The notes beneath the pieces are model-generated. The model had not been told where the DNA came from. It worked only from the letters and a program-made list of their open reading frames with translations, and searched no databases. This document shows, piece by piece, positions 5,654 through 6,466 of a stretch of DNA of 6,466 nucleotides. A program made the translations under genes and the position numbers. Source of the DNA: CAVOBC01 sp963693635 (GTDB lineage: Bacteria; Pseudomonadota; Gammaproteobacteria; Pseudomonadales; Azotimanducaceae); NCBI GenBank assembly GCA_963693635.1, contig CAVOBC010000280.1, positions 1 through 6,466 on the forward strand, written 5' to 3'. Numbering within the stretch: position 1 is the stretch's first letter; each line of letters starts with the position of its first letter.

Positions 5654-6466
5654 TTGAGAGTAGACAGCCACCATCCATCCTTCCCGGAGCTTGACCTCGC
5701 GCGAAGCTTCTCGGACCGCATTCGCGCATGCCAGGCAGACACCACCATCAACCGGGAGTTGCCGCCCGACCTTGCCGCCGTGCTCAAAGAAGCCGGCCTC
5801 TTTCGGTTGCTCCTGCCGCAGGCCATGGGCGGCAGCGAACTACCGTTGCCTGGCTACGTCCGCTGCATCGAAGCGATCGCTGAGGCAGACGGTAGCGCCG
5901 GATGGTGCGTTGGCCAGGGCGGCGTATTCGCCAACAGCGCCGACGGGATGACCGCTGAACTTGCGGGCGAGATCTGGGGCAGCAACATCGCCGCGGTGGT
6001 CGCCACTGGTACGCCGACCAATTGTGAAGCGCGGGAGGATGGCGACGTCTTCAGGCTGACCGGGCGCTGGCGCTTTGCAAGTGGCTGCATGCATGCGGAC
6101 TGGCTGGCCGCCATGGCCAACCTCGTCCGGGCCGATGGCAGCACCCTCTTCGGTATGTGTCTGGTACCCAAAAGCGAAGTCGACCTCGGTGATGGCTGGA
6201 ATGTCACCGGCTTGCGCGGCACCGGCAGCCGGGAGTACGCGACAAATGCGCTGGCGGTTCCCTCGCACCGGGCGATACCGATTGAGGTTTTCCGCAACCA
6301 CTGCGGCGCGGCGACCCGGCTCCCGTCGGGACTGCTGTTTGCAACCTCATTTGGCAGCGTTGGGCTCGGCATCGCGCGCCGCGCCGTGGACGCCCTTGTC
6401 GATCTTGCACAGGACAAGGTGCCCGCATTCGGCAACCGCAAATTGCTGGGAGACACGCTGGTTCAC
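5654..6466 (+). CDS. Acyl-CoA-dehydrogenase-fold flavoprotein, probable flavin-dependent monooxygenase (HsaA/DszC-like), 3' end missing
   Basis: A TTG start opens a reading frame that continues for 271 codons to the window edge. The N-terminal part has the helical domain with LPPDLAAVLKEAGLFRLLLP (36-55) and MGG, then EAIAEADGSAGWCVG (73-87). The central beta domain shows GRWRFASGCMHADWLAAM (137-154) and TGLRGTGSREY (185-195), which match the acyl-CoA dehydrogenase-related group that includes two-component flavin monooxygenases such as HsaA, DszC and indole-acetate monooxygenase, rather than true acyl-CoA dehydrogenases. Such enzymes use reduced flavin from a separate reductase to hydroxylate aromatic or heterocyclic substrates. 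The family is usually about 380-400 residues, so roughly the last third, including the rest of the C-terminal helical bundle, is beyond the window. It is transcribed divergently from the hydrolase. Substrate is unknown, and a dehydrogenase role is not excluded. Confidence 0.85.
   Translation, partial: MRVDSHHPSFPELDLARSFSDRIRACQADTTINRELPPDLAAVLKEAGLFRLLLPQAMGGSELPLPGYVRCIEAIAEADGSAGWCVGQGGVFANSADGMTAELAGEIWGSNIAAVVATGTPTNCEAREDGDVFRLTGRWRFASGCMHADWLAAMANLVRADGSTLFGMCLVPKSEVDLGDGWNVTGLRGTGSREYATNALAVPSHRAIPIEVFRNHCGAATRLPSGLLFATSFGSVGLGIARRAVDALVDLAQDKVPAFGNRKLLGDTLVH

Noticed and set aside
5840..6301. Minus-strand open frames opposite the flavoprotein
   Set aside because: The plus strand carries continuous acyl-CoA-dehydrogenase-type motifs in one frame; the antisense frames have none.

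Overview
This is a GC-rich bacterial window (about 60% GC by eye), densely coding on both strands. It carries five protein genes of catabolic type and no RNA gene, insertion sequence, CRISPR array or phage gene that I can recognise. The gene families (Rieske oxygenase, penicillin-acylase-type amidase, class III CoA-transferase, CE15-like hydrolase, flavin monooxygenase or acyl-CoA dehydrogenase relative) are typical of catabolic islands in environmental Proteobacteria, and sometimes Actinobacteria. No gene here fixes the taxon.

Layout: (1) 1-288, minus: N-terminal part of a Rieske ring-hydroxylating oxygenase alpha subunit, running off the left edge, with an apparent one-base deletion inside its first iron-sulfur ligand motif. 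(2) 289-535: divergent intergenic region with a tandem 12-bp repeat. (3) 536-2806, plus: complete penicillin acylase family Ntn-hydrolase without a signal peptide. (4) 2807-2902: short convergent gap with a small hairpin. (5) 2903-4105, minus: complete CaiB/BaiF class III CoA-transferase, with a candidate promoter of its own. (6) 4106-4249: intergenic. (7) 4250-5422, minus: CE15/acetyl-xylan-esterase-like alpha/beta hydrolase with an in-frame hexanucleotide repeat and apparent loss of catalytic residues. (8) 5423-5653: divergent intergenic region with two dyad symmetries. (9) 5654-6466, plus: 5' two-thirds of an acyl-CoA-dehydrogenase-fold flavoprotein, probably a flavin-dependent monooxygenase, starting at TTG and running off the right edge.

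Taken together, the genes could encode breakdown of an amide- or ester-containing, possibly aromatic or polycyclic, compound: the acylase opens an amide, the Rieske enzyme and the flavin enzyme oxidise, and the CoA-transferase activates an acid as a CoA thioester. That pathway is inferred from gene families and proximity only. The most unusual points are the hydrolase with its catalytic His apparently replaced by Gln and a Glu in its nucleophile elbow, the Val/Tyr-encoding hexanucleotide repeat in the same gene, the Rieske-motif frameshift, and the acylase that is almost certainly cytoplasmic.
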